DNA of 64,000 bases from Macrotis lagotis. Its lineage: Eukaryota; Chordata; Mammalia; Peramelemorphia; Peramelidae. The notes below the pieces were generated by a model. It made no database searches. It worked only from the letters and a program-made list of their open reading frames with translations, and was not told the origin of the DNA. Within the stretch, counting starts at the first letter, position 1. Every line of letters starts with the position of its first letter. The stretch is taken from the NCBI RefSeq assembly GCF_037893015.1, contig NC_133661.1, forward strand, positions 246,089,503-246,153,502, given 5' to 3'. The translations under genes and the position numbers were made by a program. This document shows positions 21,466-32,004 of this stretch, in pieces.

Positions 21466-22454
21466 CTCTATAATATTCACTTCCCCATCTGATCCTACCA
21501 ATAATAATTCAGTAAAATAATGTAAGAACTACTGTCCTTATTTTGTAGCTAAAGAAATGGAGGTTAAAGACTGATTTGTCCAAGGTCACAGACCTACATG
21601 ACTTTGAAGTTGAGAGGACCTGTGTTCAGATTCCAGCTCCCCTGTGATTTCAGGCAAGTGACATACCCTGTCCAGGCATTTATCTGGTGCATTTGGATTG
21701 TTTAGCCTCTAAAATCCTTTCCAAGCTTTAAACCTGCTTCCATGACTCCTAGTCCATATCAAGATTACTATAGTAGAATAAGTACAAGCTTAGAAAAAGT
21801 TGCTTTTGTTCTCAATTTTGAACTTCTCTTAAAAGCAGAGGCTCTGATTTTCTTTGAGGCCTGGGTCACCAGCAACATGACTTTTGTTCAGGAAGAAATA
21901 CTTCTCATGAGAGTCTGGGTATTTTCAAGTGTGAAGTGCTAGGTACTATATCCTCTAAGAACCAGAAACTTTTAAAAACAAATTCAAAACTACCATGTAT
22001 TCTCCACTCCTCTACTTCAAGAAGTGAGTGGAGGAGAGGAGAAATATTTTACTTGTAACATCATGAAAATAGAGCTTAGCTTGGCAAGCATGTTTTGGTG
22101 ACAGAGAGGGAAAGAACTGTGTATCTGATTATCCCTACAAGTAAGGTGAATGGTGAACTTGACCAGGTATGAATTAAGCCCTTTTTTAGCACTTTGCAAT
22201 TCTACACATTCAACTGTGCCCTAGAGCACTCTTTAAGGAAAAAGATAGGTTTTATCTGGCTTGTAGGAAGCGGTCTCTCCCCATACCCAAATACCACAAC
22301 TTCTCCAAACTATTCCCCTGATGAAACATACACAGGTGTATAAGCAGAAACAAATTTCTCCTAATTCCAAATCCAAAGAAAACTAGCTGCCTATATGAAG
22401 ATTCTTCATCTCACAAGCTCCAAGCTCAGATATGGACACTGCTTCCACATGCCT

Positions 22455-22676
22455 TTTTTTTAAAGTTATGTTTATTTAGCGTATGTACACATAAAAGAGA
22501 ATTCACTGTCTGATCCCGCCCAGCAGAAAACATGCACAAACCCATGGTAGATGATTGGGGAGGGGGCCTAGGCCCCATAGTGGTGGTTGGGATGGTGCAA
22601 TCCTGCCAGTCACAGCTGCAGGACGGTAGAGCTGGACTGAGCTGCTGGGTGGGCCATGGCCCTGTAGAAGTTAACA
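22455..22676 (-). other. AHSA1: AHSA1 3' UTR with poly(A) signal
   Basis: On the minus strand the stop codon (22677-22679) is followed about 200 bp later by AATAAA (plus-strand tttatt, 22471-22476). This gives a short 3' UTR of roughly 0.2 kb. The cleavage position is inferred. Confidence 0.75.
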
Positions 22677-22849
22677 TTAGAATAAGCGTGCGCCATAGCC
22701 AAAGGTCTGTTTGATGCTCTCAAAATAGTACCGCTGCCAGCCCTGTCTTGTCCGTTCCTCCTCTGGTGAGGGGATGCCCTTGCCTTCCATGAGAAGCTCC
22801 GTCTCTCCATCTTTGTCAATAAAGGTCAAGGTAATGGTAGCAAAGTGTC
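22677..22849 (-). CDS. AHSA1: AHSA1 exon 9 (terminal coding exon)
   Basis: It encodes residues 282-338 and TAA: GHFATITLTFIDKDGETE through YYFESIKQTFGYGARLF, the conserved C terminus. The acceptor is tcctccgcag. Confidence 0.97.
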
Positions 22850-25800
22850 CTGCGGAGGAGTCAAGGAGTCATCAGGACTTCGAATTTTACCCAATTCCTC
22901 AAATCCCATGCGCTTTCTAGCCTAAGAGGTTTAGAGTTTTTTAGTGGAAATTAACTGAAGATATTCTATGGGAAAGGACTGGATAAAAACAAGGTCAGAA
23001 CTGACCTGAATAGGTTACTACCTCAGGAATTCCCAGAAACCACTTATTCCACTGCTTAGCCTAGGGATACATACAGTAAAAGAAGGGACATTTACCATCA
23101 GGCCATGACTTAAACCTCCATTTCATCACAATCTTGTTTTCAGGGACCTATAAAAGTAAAAGAAGTCAGTCTGGTCAAGAGTTGTCTACTGAGTTAGCCA
23201 TCCTCCTCTCCTTGCACTATCCCTAGGACAGGCTAAGAAGTCACACAGTTTCATTTGCTGCTTAAGAGGACAGAGCAATCCACATCTGTGTGAATTCCAC
23301 AACCCCTACATCAGGCCCCATCAAACTGGACCAGATACAGTTTTAACACGGTAATCAGCCTTTGGCTACATTTCCCCTGGTATCTATAGCTTGATCGTGA
23401 TACAAAATGACAGAGTTATTCACTTATAATAACTTAGTTTTAACTGTAGCAAGAGGTGAAATGTACAAACTTTAGCTAGGTCAGAAAAAGTAACATCCTT
23501 CTAACAGGGCAGCTTTTAGAATGGGGTATGGGCACAGGCAAAACTTACCAGATCCAAGAACTCCCCGGTGACATTACCATCCAGCAAGTGGAACTTTCCC
23601 CCTTTATCTGCTTCTAATACAGCAGAAGCATGGGTGAAGGCCTGAACCATCTGCAAGGACAAGAGAAAAAAGTAAGTAGTGAGGCCTAGGCTTTTCAAGG
23701 AGACAGCTTTATTCTTGACCTCATTCCATTCTTACACTTAGCTAGTTTATTTACAAACAGATGCAGCCTTGGGCCCATAATTATACTAAGTTCCCAGTCC
23801 TGGAGCTGGCTTCTTTCACTGTCATCCACACTGACCTTTGGCCAGTCATAGCTTTCACATCAGCCTGTGAAAAAGCTCTAGGAGGCATATTCAGGCTGCT
23901 AGCAAACTCACTCTTTAATTCCTACTTCAGTCCTTTTTGAAATGACTAAATAAGAAACTAGATAAATCATAATCAATAGATGCAATAGGTCATTTTATCA
24001 AGTAGGTTAGGGTGAGGTTTACATTACATTTAGGATTTCTTTCTGAGTCTCTTGACATTCAAAGAGGAAGAATTATTCAATTATATTTTGTGGAGGAAAG
24101 ATGATGGGGGAAGAAATCCTCAACCATCACTAAGTATAGGGGAAGGGAGATAGTAAAAAGAAAAGCAAAACTGTAAGTTCACTTTGAGGTGATTCAACAT
24201 GTGTGATATTCCCTTAGGGAAGGGGTCCTTAACTTTTTTTTTTTAATATCATGGACTCTTGAGGTTTTTTAAATGAACAACTGAAGGAAATGCTAAATTT
24301 CAATGAGTTTAGTGAAAATAAAGCTAGCTTTCTGTATGAATGCCAAGTCACTTGGAAAAGTAGATATAAGGGCAAATGGCACACTTACCTCCTGGGTGAC
24401 AAATACCCTAAAGAGTTCCTCTGGTGATGTTAGGAAAGTGTCCCTCAGAACAATCTTGCAGGTGGGGATTTTGACACCAACAGTTTTAGACTGACTTGCT
24501 GGAGTACCAGGTTTGACCTGTGGAGTGGGGTAAATTGTCAATCTACTGTCTACTGATAGTGTAATCAACACCCTCACACATAGCTAGTTACCCATTAAGG
24601 TTAAGTAGTGAGAAACAATGGTACTCCTATTTTAAAGATACATGTGAAAAGTTAATACATGTCTGAGCCAAGTCTGATAATTTTTCCATTATATATCACA
24701 AGTGTATATTTTGGGAAAAGACCTAGTAGACTTCCTTGATACCCAAAATTGATCAATCTATATGACAGAGAATCTGTTAAGCTAAAGAAATAAGAATTTA
24801 AAAAAATGCCAGATAGAAATGGGTTTGATTTGTTGGGTACCTTTCTAAAAAAAAAAAAAAAGCTTTTTTTAAAAAAGGTTTTTGCAAGGCAAATGGGGTT
24901 AAGTGGCTTGCCCAAGGCCACACAGCTAGGTAATTATTAAGTGTCTGAGGCCTGGATTTGAACCCCGGTACTCCTGACTCCAGGGCTGGTGCTCTATCCA
25001 CTGTGCCACCTAGCTGCCCCCAAAATAATCTTTTAAAGTATTTATTCTTACTATATATTTTTTTCTACTTATAATGCTTAGTTATATTCTTCAGGCTACA
25101 CCTTATCCTCCAAGACCATACTAAGTACACAATACTAGACCAAAATTCTACCCTATTGGGCAGTATTACAAGTAGAAACCAAGAGTAATTCTGTGCTAAC
25201 ATGATTGGTGCTGAATCAATCTTTTTGAAATTGATACTTGGTGAGTTTTGGACACCCTAGAAACCTATAAAATAAGACTACTTTAGGCTGTTAAAATCTT
25301 AAGTTGTTTCTAGTTTGTAAAACACTTTGGATATGCAATGGAGGGGAAAAGAGAGACAATACACATCATGTTTATTTTTATTCATTTAAAAGATAATTCT
25401 TCCCCCCCCCTTCAAAGGGAGCGAAGTAGTTGCTTAGTTCTTGACACCCTTCATTTCCCTGGCATGCTTTCAAGTGTTGCCATACAGAGAAAGTGCCACT
25501 TACTTTGGACTCCTCAGCTTTCACTGGCAGCTGGGGGGCTGGATCTACTGTCTCACCATTCAGAGTAGGTAGGATCATGCCCTGTGTGAATTCTGCAAAG
25601 ACAGAACCCCAGTCACAGGGTTACCTCCTAGTAAGTTCAAGACATTTTTATATATATATATAGAAGGAACTAATCCTATGAGAAAATGCAGAGAAAAATT
25701 GTCTAAACAGACACCAGTTTCAAATACAAGTATTTGAAACCCATCATCACACTATTCAATCAATATATTTTAGCAAAAACTTCAAAGATCAAATAACTCA

Positions 25801-28800
25801 AACTGTTTGCACAGAAGCAAATAATGACATCAAGCATAAATGTATCTGTCTCCCTGAAGAGGATGTTGAAAAGGGAAAAGAAGATAGTTAATGTCTGCTG
25901 ATCTAATACTTAGCCTTCTCATTTATCCTAAACTAGTAAGATGGGATCACTACACCTAAGAATCTCCTATTCTCCCCAACGCTAAAAAAAAAAAAATAAT
26001 AATAGCCCTGGAGTAGACCAAACTCTCTCCACATTGGGATTCCAATAGACAAAGGGCTCTTAAGTACTTCTTACTCCTCAAACAGAACAGAGTGGCCTAT
26101 CCCAAGGCATACCTGTTTTAAGAGTCCTGATATAAGTTTCCACTGCATCTCGAATCTTTGTCACACCTTCCTGCTTCATTAAGGCCAACAGGGTTGTGTC
26201 AGGCTCATCTTTGGCAAGGCTCACAATAACCTGAGGGGTGACCCAGACTGTAAATCAACTTAAGGAAAAATCCTTTTACTGGTACTAGATGTAGAAGTTA
26301 AATGATTACAGATCACATTTTCAAAGAAAACATGTATACAGGAATTCAATATCTTTAGTCTCAAAATAGATCCATTTGAAATATTTATTTCAAATGTCTT
26401 TTTCTGTCAAGGTTAGGATGGAAAGCTTTAGAAACCAAAAGTTTTATTCATTAAGCCGAATAAAATTAACTCAGTGGGATAGAGTGTGAAAAGTATCTAC
26501 AATACGATTAAGCCCAAGTTGCTTTTTAAAATCACAATTGACCTAAGTTCTTAGAAATGGTCATGTGGTGGAATAAGACTCTGAAAGCCTGGCTCAATCA
26601 GGTATTAATCTTAATTATGTCATTTTTTTTGAAGGAAGGAAGAAGACAAAAGGAGAGAGGAAAGAGGGAGGGAGAAAGGAAGCCTTAGAGATGAAGGATC
26701 AGAAAACACAAACCTCCACTTCATTGACATCGTTTTCATCTGACAAGTTGGGGATCTCCACGTGTCCCTTGTATTTCACTCCTGACTTAGAAGTACCTGC
26801 CAACAAGATTTTGCTTTGTCAGATTTTTTTGCTTCTTAGTTAGCAGGGTCTTCTGCCACCCGTGGAACCCATTAACTCAATTAAGTCCAAGTTCTGATTG
26901 CATGGATTATCTTATCCAGCCCCCAAGATGAACACAGGGACTATCAAGTGTTCCCACTTTTACTTGTGGCATTCAATTTCCTAAGTTCATGGTGAGGAAA
27001 CTGCTAAATTTTTGCTTTTCTTCAACTGGCAGAAATAGCTGCTTACAGCATTCAGAGTTAAATGATTTGCCCACGTTATATATATATCTAGTACGCCAAA
27101 GGCTCAAACCAGGTCTTCCTGACATCAGGCTCAGCTCTTTACTCATTATAACATGTTGCTACTCTCTAGAGATCATTCCCTAAGCTACCACAAAAGAGGA
27201 CTCAGGGCTATCAGTTATGATTAAGTTTACAATTACCGTCCATGAAAAACATTGATGGGGACACTGTGGAGAAATATAAGTGAAGACCCTGACTATAACT
27301 AAGATTTTCCCAAATGTCCAGGAGGCTGGGCGTAATATAAGAGAAATATTCTATATCATTTTGGAGGCAGATATACTTAGCTGCTTGAAGGAATCTGGGG
27401 GATAGTAGAAAAAAAATGAAACTTGTTCACTTATTGACAAAGTCACAGAGGGGCTAAAACAACTCAAATACCTTCAAGGTAGCATGTAGTCTTTTTTTTT
27501 CTCACAAAAAGATGGCTTCAGCTTATCACAAATACTTCTCAGACATTATTTAACAAATATTTACCAAGTGATAGCTAAGCACAAGATACTGTGCATTTAA
27601 AGTGAAATGCAGGCACCCTTATCCTGCTAAAAAGCTGGCATGGACCCACCTGTCCAGTTCAGTTTGACAGTCCACTCATAGAAGAAGATGAGTTTGCCTT
27701 TTCGATTGTTGATTGATGCCTCTCCATCAAGCTTGCTCACTTCTGTTACCTCACAGTTGCCCTCCTCTCCTTGTACTTGGATTGCCAGAAACAAAGATTT
27801 CAGTTTATCAGTGGACCAATTTGAAGCATCTCTTTCAGTCCTAAAAAAAAGGAGAAACATAATCATGGAACTCTCCACAGCAACTGTTTGGAATCAACCT
27901 GCTGTTTGAGAAAGGTTCTTGGCTAAGGTTGGGAACAGCTACTGAGTCTTGTCCTGCTTATTCAAGGGAGAAAGGAGACAGGACAAAAAAAAATGCATGA
28001 AAAGCCATTGTATGTGAAAGCTATGACCAATAGTTCCAGTTCAGGAGTACTGAAGGGAGAAGAAGTAGAAAGAAGGGTGAGCTTGATAGTTCCTGTAAAG
28101 AGCAAAGTGCATGCCATCTTTTAAAAATTATAACAAACATTTATGCTGTATGTTGAAGATCTGTAAAGTGATTTACATACAATTATCACTCGATACTAAA
28201 AACTCTGAAGTAGGAATATTACTCCAATTTTGCAGCTGAATAAACTAAGGCACAGAGAATTTAAATCACTACTGTATACCAAGGGATGGGATTCCAATAA
28301 GCCAGAGATGGGGTACCTTTTTTTTCTGCCATGGGTCATTTGGATATTTATAACATCATTTGAGGACTAAATTTGGTCAAACATTTAATTGATTTGCCCC
28401 AAAAAGGCACCTAGATTTATTGAATTTCAAGTTCCAACCCAGACCAATACTGCCAGAGCTCCCCTGCTCTGCATAAACTCCTAACTTTCTGCACTCAAAG
28501 TGAATTGCTCTGTCCAATACCCACAGTCTTCTTCATCTACAAAATGCCCTCATTATCATGTGCTCTGATATGAGTAATCTAACATTCAAATGATTCCCCT
28601 CATGATCAAGGGTACAAATTTGTAACACATATACTAGAATCATCGGTATAATTTATGGTTACATTATTAAATTGTCAATTTCTCTGTCGGAACCACAGAG
28701 AAATCTGACCTAACCAGTAGGAATCACAAGTATCAAACCTTGTAAAGGCGGAGGTGTCAAGCTCCAGGCACACAAAATTCCCTAATGCACCCGGGAACCA

Positions 28801-29809
28801 ATTTAAAATGTTAAGTGGAAAATATTTAACATAATAAATAAAAATACAATACCACAAAATAATGTTAATTTTATGGTTTTGGAAGTCATTACACGCCTGA
28901 GGCGTTTCTTTTGGAGTCAAATACCACATAGAAGGAAGCTGGGGATGTTCTAAAAAAAAGCAACCTGTTCACTCAGTTTCAAAATGAATTAATAGAATGT
29001 ATGGCTAATACAACTACTACTCCTTGTGTAGAGCTTTAAGGCGGCCCATAGGCCTTACAAAAGAGTAGTTAATTTAAGAAAAAATAAATAAAAATCCATT
29101 TGGTCATCTGTAAAACAAGGGGGGGGGTATGAAAACAGCGGCTTAAACATAAAAACTCGCATATTCAACAAGTATTTGAGCACACGATGAAGAGTGGTAG
29201 TAGTGGCAGCGGCAACGGCGGTGGGTGCTAGGATACAATGCGAGGGAAGCGCCGGCCTTCCGTCCTTCCGTCCGTCCGTCCGTCCACAAGGCTTTCAGTC
29301 GCAACAACCAGTCACAACCGCAAACAAACTAAAACAAAGCAGCGAGCGGGGTTCAGCCCCGTGCTCGGGAGGCTTTTCGGGGTGCGAGGCACAAAGGAGC
29401 CCGGAGGGCTCGCCCAGCCGAGGCTGCCCTAAGGAGATGCCATCCGAGGGCAGAGGGGGCTCGGGCCCGGCTCACGGGGCGAGGCGCCGGGGGCCGCTCC
29501 CCAAGGCCGAGCCCGCCCGGGTCCTCTGGCTCCCGGGTCGGGGCGCCGGGCCGCCTGGGTCTGCGCCTTCCCAACACGTGCGGGGCGGAGAGCGCGCGCC
29601 CCGCGGCCGGGCCGGGCCGGGCCGGCGGAGGGGGTGTTCTCCGGGCCGGGCCGGGCCCGCCTGGCCCCTCCCCTGGCCCCGGGCCCCAGGCCCGGCCCGG
29701 CGCGGCCGGCTCCCCTTCCCTCCGCTCACCAGTGCCAGTTATTGACGTTCGTGGCGTCCGCCCGCTCCTCCACGATCCAGCGTGGGTCGCCCTCGCCCCA
29801 CTTGGCCAT
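22677..29809 (-). CDS. AHSA1: Activator of HSP90 ATPase 1 (complete, nine exons)
   Basis: The exons in transcript order are 29730-29809, 27650-27840, 26714-26796, 26113-26230, 25504-25592, 24389-24517, 23549-23650, 23096-23147 and 22677-22849. They sum to 1017 nt, or 338 residues plus stop, the human length. The N-terminal domain carries MAKWGEGDPRWIVEER, the NVNNWHW motif and INNRKGKLIFFYEW, all conserved in Aha1. A variable linker follows at about residues 170-200. The C-terminal SRPBCC/AHSA1 domain holds TSPEELFRVF, GKFHLLDGNVTGEF and WRFKSWPDGHF and ends GYGARLF. AHA1 is a cytosolic co-chaperone that binds the HSP90 middle domain and stimulates its ATPase. The start is the only ATG giving this N terminus and lies inside the CpG island. 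The gene is head to head with VIPAS39. No frame breaks are seen; identity is certain from the sequence. Confidence 0.98.
23096..23147 (-). CDS. AHSA1: AHSA1 exon 8
   Basis: A 52 bp exon encoding residues 265-281 (VPENKIVMKWRFKSWPD). The acceptor is ttttatag and the donor gtaaat. It is too short to appear as an open frame. Confidence 0.95.
23549..23650 (-). CDS. AHSA1: AHSA1 exon 7
   Basis: It encodes residues 231-264 (MVQAFTHASAVLEADKGG, KFHLLDGNVTGEFLDL). It is phase 0 at both ends, with acceptor cttgcag and donor gtaagt. Its first residue is Met where human has Leu. Confidence 0.96.
24389..24517 (-). CDS. AHSA1: AHSA1 exon 6
   Basis: It encodes residues 188-230 and opens the SRPBCC-type C-terminal domain (VGVKIPTCKIVLRDTFL, TSPEELFRVFVTQE). 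It is phase 0 at both ends, with acceptor tccacag and donor gtaagt. Confidence 0.96.
24872..25020 (-). mobile_element. Marsupial SINE in AHSA1 intron 5
   Basis: A near-consensus reverse-complement SINE (gcaaggcaaatggggtt ... cacctagctgccc). In AHSA1 transcripts it is in sense orientation. Confidence 0.9.
25504..25592 (-). CDS. AHSA1: AHSA1 exon 5
   Basis: It encodes residues 158-187: FTQGMILPTLNGETVDPA and then the variable linker. The acceptor is ctttgcag and the donor gtaagt. Confidence 0.95.
26113..26230 (-). CDS. AHSA1: AHSA1 exon 4
   Basis: It encodes residues 119-157 (VIVSLAKDEPDTTLLALMK..., ending ETYIRTLKT). The acceptor is cccctcag and the donor gtatgc. Confidence 0.96.
26714..26796 (-). 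CDS. AHSA1: AHSA1 exon 3
   Basis: It encodes residues 91-118 (TSKSGVKYKGHVEIPNLSDE...). The acceptor is ttggcag. The donor reads gtttgt, a weak match to consensus, but phase and homology require it. Confidence 0.95.
27650..27840 (-). CDS. AHSA1: AHSA1 exon 2
   Basis: It encodes residues 27-90, from TERDASNWSTDKLKSLF to the end of VKLNWTG, including the conserved NNRKGK motif. The acceptor is tttttttag and the donor gtgggt. Confidence 0.97.
28290..28400. repeat. hAT-like DNA-transposon fragment
   Basis: Blocks agatggggtaccttttttt, ggtcatttggatatttata and aacatttaattgatttgcc match a common mammalian hAT-type repeat. Family from memory. Confidence 0.45.
28740..28930. repeat. hAT-like MITE
   Basis: It starts with ggaggtgtcaagctccagg and ends with ttttggagtcaaataccac. 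These are imperfect terminal tgtcaa/gagtcaaa signals around an A/T-rich centre. Confidence 0.45.
29730..29809 (-). CDS. AHSA1: AHSA1 exon 1 (coding part)
   Basis: It encodes residues 1-26 and two bases of Trp27 (MAKWGEGDPRWIVEERADATNVNNWHW spans the junction). The donor is gtgagc on the minus strand. The exon lies in the CpG island; the 5' UTR extends upstream of 29809 to an undefined start site. Confidence 0.97.
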
Positions 29810-29985
29810 CTGGTCTCGGATTCTCCGGCCGCAGACTCCCGCACCGCCCCGGCCCCGGCCGCCCGGCAGCGCCTGGAAATTACTAGAAGCGGGCGCAGCG
29901 CCTCCCGGCTCGCTTTTCCCTCCACCTTCCCCCCCACCCCCACCCCAGCCCAGCCTCCTCCGCTCCCCCTCCGCACACTTCCGGA

Positions 29986-29994
29986 TCCTCCCCC
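29986..29994 (-). promoter_or_regulatory. ETS (GABPA/ELK-type) site
   Basis: The minus strand reads CCGGAAGTG, the canonical ETS core. It is about 180 bp upstream of the AHSA1 start codon in the shared promoter. Confidence 0.55.
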
Positions 29995-30201
29995 CCACCG
30001 CGTCCTTCCGCTCCAACCCTCCGCGGGCTCGGCGCCCCGGTTCTCGAGGTTCCGGCCTGCCCCCTCCTAGTTCCCCCGTTCCCCCACGACTGGCACGCAG
30101 CCGCGGCTGGATTATGGGGAAGGACACAGAGCGGCCCCTCGGCGCTTCTCCTCGTCTCTCCGCCTCCCAAAGACGAGCGAAACCAGTAAGCTTGGCTCCC
30201 G

Positions 30202-30222
30202 AGGCTCTCTGGGAGCTGTAGT
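30202..30222 (-). promoter_or_regulatory. ZNF143/THAP11-type promoter motif 1
   Basis: The minus strand reads ACTACAGCTCCCAGAGAG, close to the known ACTACAnnTCCCAGnATGC motif bound by ZNF143/THAP11 in housekeeping promoters. Binding is inferred. Confidence 0.65.
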
Positions 30223-30296
30223 TTCTGCTTATCCCCGGCGGAAGGAGGCGTTGAAAAATAAGGAAGTGTTCCGAGCTCACCGTCCCTGAGCAGTGA

Positions 30297-30315
30297 CGTT
30301 TCTGGGTGTTGTAGT
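30297..30315 (-). promoter_or_regulatory. ZNF143/THAP11-type promoter motif 2
   Basis: The minus strand reads ACTACAACACCCAGAAACG, a second copy of the ACTACA...CCCAG core. It abuts a tgacgt half-site of the CREB/ATF type. Confidence 0.6.
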
Positions 30316-30366
30316 CCTCAGAACCCAAGTTGAGGGCGAATCAGGAAAAGGAGGGGAGAGAAGAAG

Positions 30367-30392
30367 ACTACAACGTCCAGCATGCCTCGCGG
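30367..30392 (+). promoter_or_regulatory. ZNF143/THAP11-type promoter motif 3
   Basis: The plus strand reads ACTACAACGTCCAGCATG followed by CCTCGCGG, the best match of the three and in the opposite orientation to the others. It lies 138 bp upstream of the proposed VIPAS39 exon 1 donor. Confidence 0.7.
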
Positions 30393-30530
30393 CCGGACCC
30401 CCGCCCTAGACGATTCTCTTCTCCCTCTTCCCGTTAGCCGCTGGTTTCGCTGCGTGACTAGAAAAGCTCGGCGGGCCGAGGTTGGGGGGCCGCGGCTGAG
30501 CGCTGAGACGGGGGGGTCGATGCGGAAGAG
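30393..30530 (+). other. VIPAS39: VIPAS39 exon 1, probably non-coding (5' end approximate)
   Basis: The first coding exon starts with ATG directly after its acceptor, so an upstream non-coding exon is needed. The best donor in the island on this strand is tgcggaagag/gtaagg at 30530/30531. The 5' boundary is set arbitrarily just after the third ZNF143-type motif. The same exon-end and donor sequence recurs in decayed form at 32081/32082. Confidence 0.55.
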
Positions 30531-31220
30531 GTAAGGGGTCCAGGCCCCTCTTAACCCCCAGCCCCCGGGCTCCCGCGCCGGCCTGACACTCCTCAAACCG
30601 ACGTGCCCTCCCTCGGCGCCCCTGCTCCGGACGGGACACCCCACCGGGGCGTCCGGGGCGGGGCCGCCGAGCGCCCCCTCCTAGCCCGGCATTCGCCCCG
30701 CCTCGACTTCCCCCTGCCCGCGGGCGGGGCGCGGCATCTCTGCCCAGCCCTCGAGGGAAAGGGCAGCCCCCGGCGGGGCTGTGTGACCTTGGGCGAGTCC
30801 CCTCGCCTGTGCCTCAGCTTCCTCGGCCGTGGCAGGGAGACCGGGCCCGCCAGGAAGCGGGCCCCGTGCGAACACTCGTGCCGGCGGCACAGCCCGGGCC
30901 CCGCGGAGGAAGTGACTCGCACAAGGGCCCGTGCTTTGAACCTCGATAGCTCGCACTCCCAAGCAGCAGCGCTGTTTTACTACCTTGTAGGATTTACTCG
31001 GGATCCGTAAATGTTGGAGGTGAGATTCAAAGCCATTTCTCCCGGTAATGACCCACCTGCCGTCAATGAAAGGAGCAGGAGACGGAAAACCAAGACACAA
31101 GGGGTTGTAGCTCTTGCACTGTTGATTTAAGAAGGTGAAACTCCATCTCCCTGCGTCCTTCCGGCGTGTGAAATGGATTAGATGAATTCTAGAGTACTTT
31201 TCTATGCTTATGATTAACAA

Positions 31221-31340
31221 GATTTTTTTTTTTTTGGTTTTTGCAAGGCAATGGGGCTAAGTAACTTGCGCAACGACACACAGCTAAGTGTCTGAGCTTG
31301 AATTTGAACTCAGGTCCTCTGTTCACTAGCCACCCCCCTC
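31221..31340 (-). repeat. Diverged marsupial SINE at the CpG island edge
   Basis: ggtttttgcaaggcaatgg to cactagccaccccc, with internal loss. It marks the return to repeat-rich DNA. Confidence 0.7.
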
Positions 31341-31504
31341 CCCCCAAGAATTTTATTTTTGAAATGATTTTTTGGCTCGATTTTCTTAAATAAATCACTT
31401 CCCAATGATTCCTACCCTGCCTTGAACTGAAACACTTGAAAATTTGCATTTTCCCCCTCACCTCTATTTTCTGATATATTCCTTCCTCTTCCGTTTTCCA
31501 AAGA

Positions 31505-32003
31505 GTCACATTTTTAAATTAGTTTTTTCATTACATGCAAATAACAAGTTTCAACATTTGCTTCCAAAACCTTGAATTCCAGTTTCTTTCCCTTCTTCCT
31601 CATTGAGAAAGCAAGTTACTTGATTTAGTTAAACATGTACAGTTAAGGGGCAGCTAGGGCAGTAGATAGAGCACTGGCCCTGGAATCAGGAGTACCTGAG
31701 TTCAAATATGGCTTCAGACACTTAATAATTACCTAGCTGTGTGGCCTTGGGCAAGCCACTTAACCCCATTTGCCTTGCAAACACCTTAAAAAAAAAGAAA
31801 AAAATGTATCGTCATGAAAACCATTTCCATAGTCAAATTGTAAGAATAAAAATTCTGCCCCCCCCCCAAAAAAAGAGAAACCTCAAGAAAAAATAAAGTG
31901 GTGGGGGGGGGAAAGTTTGTTTCAACCTGTATTCAAATACCATTATCTCTGTCTTTGGAATGATAGTATTGTTTCTTATAAATCCTTCAGTGTTCTCATG
32001 CTG
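31505..32003 (-). repeat. L1 fragment, first part (split by later insertions)
   Basis: Antisense L1 3' region: ccttcttcctcattgagaaag, then caacctgtattcaaatacc and ataaatccttcagtgttctc. A SINE (31647-31800) interrupts it. It appears to continue at 32302 after a roughly 300 bp foreign segment. Confidence 0.65.
31647..31800 (+). mobile_element. Marsupial SINE within L1
   Basis: ggggcagctagggcagtaga to an A-rich tail. L1 sequence lies on both sides. Confidence 0.88.
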
Positions 32004-32004
32004 A

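Larger units (their letters stand above)
17791..22454. other. Intergenic, ISM2 and AHSA1 tail to tail
   Basis: I recognise no gene. It contains a MIR/Ther SINE (18560-18800, minus), a young SINE (20370-20521, plus), and a SINE with a distinct 3' module (21290-21465, minus). About 18960-19860 and 20540-21250 are A/T-rich with nothing I can name. Open frames here are short and lack family resemblance. Confidence 0.65.
29195..31015. promoter_or_regulatory. CpG island, shared AHSA1/VIPAS39 promoter
   Basis: Base composition shifts abruptly from A/T-rich repeat DNA to GC- and CpG-rich sequence over about 1.8 kb. AHSA1 exon 1 lies on one side (minus strand) and the probable VIPAS39 exon 1 donor at 30530 on the other. 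No TATA box is evident near either start. The island also holds a (CCGT)n run (29258-29286), GGGCC repeats (29604-29665) and GC-rich MIR-like sequence (30775-30990). Start sites are inferred to lie between about 29850 and 30450. Confidence 0.9.

Noticed and set aside
29353-30328. Long open frames on both strands in the CpG island (up to about 200 codons)
   Set aside because: GC-rich DNA has few stops; only the part matching AHSA1 exon 1 has family resemblance. The rest is Pro/Arg/Gly-rich low-complexity translation.
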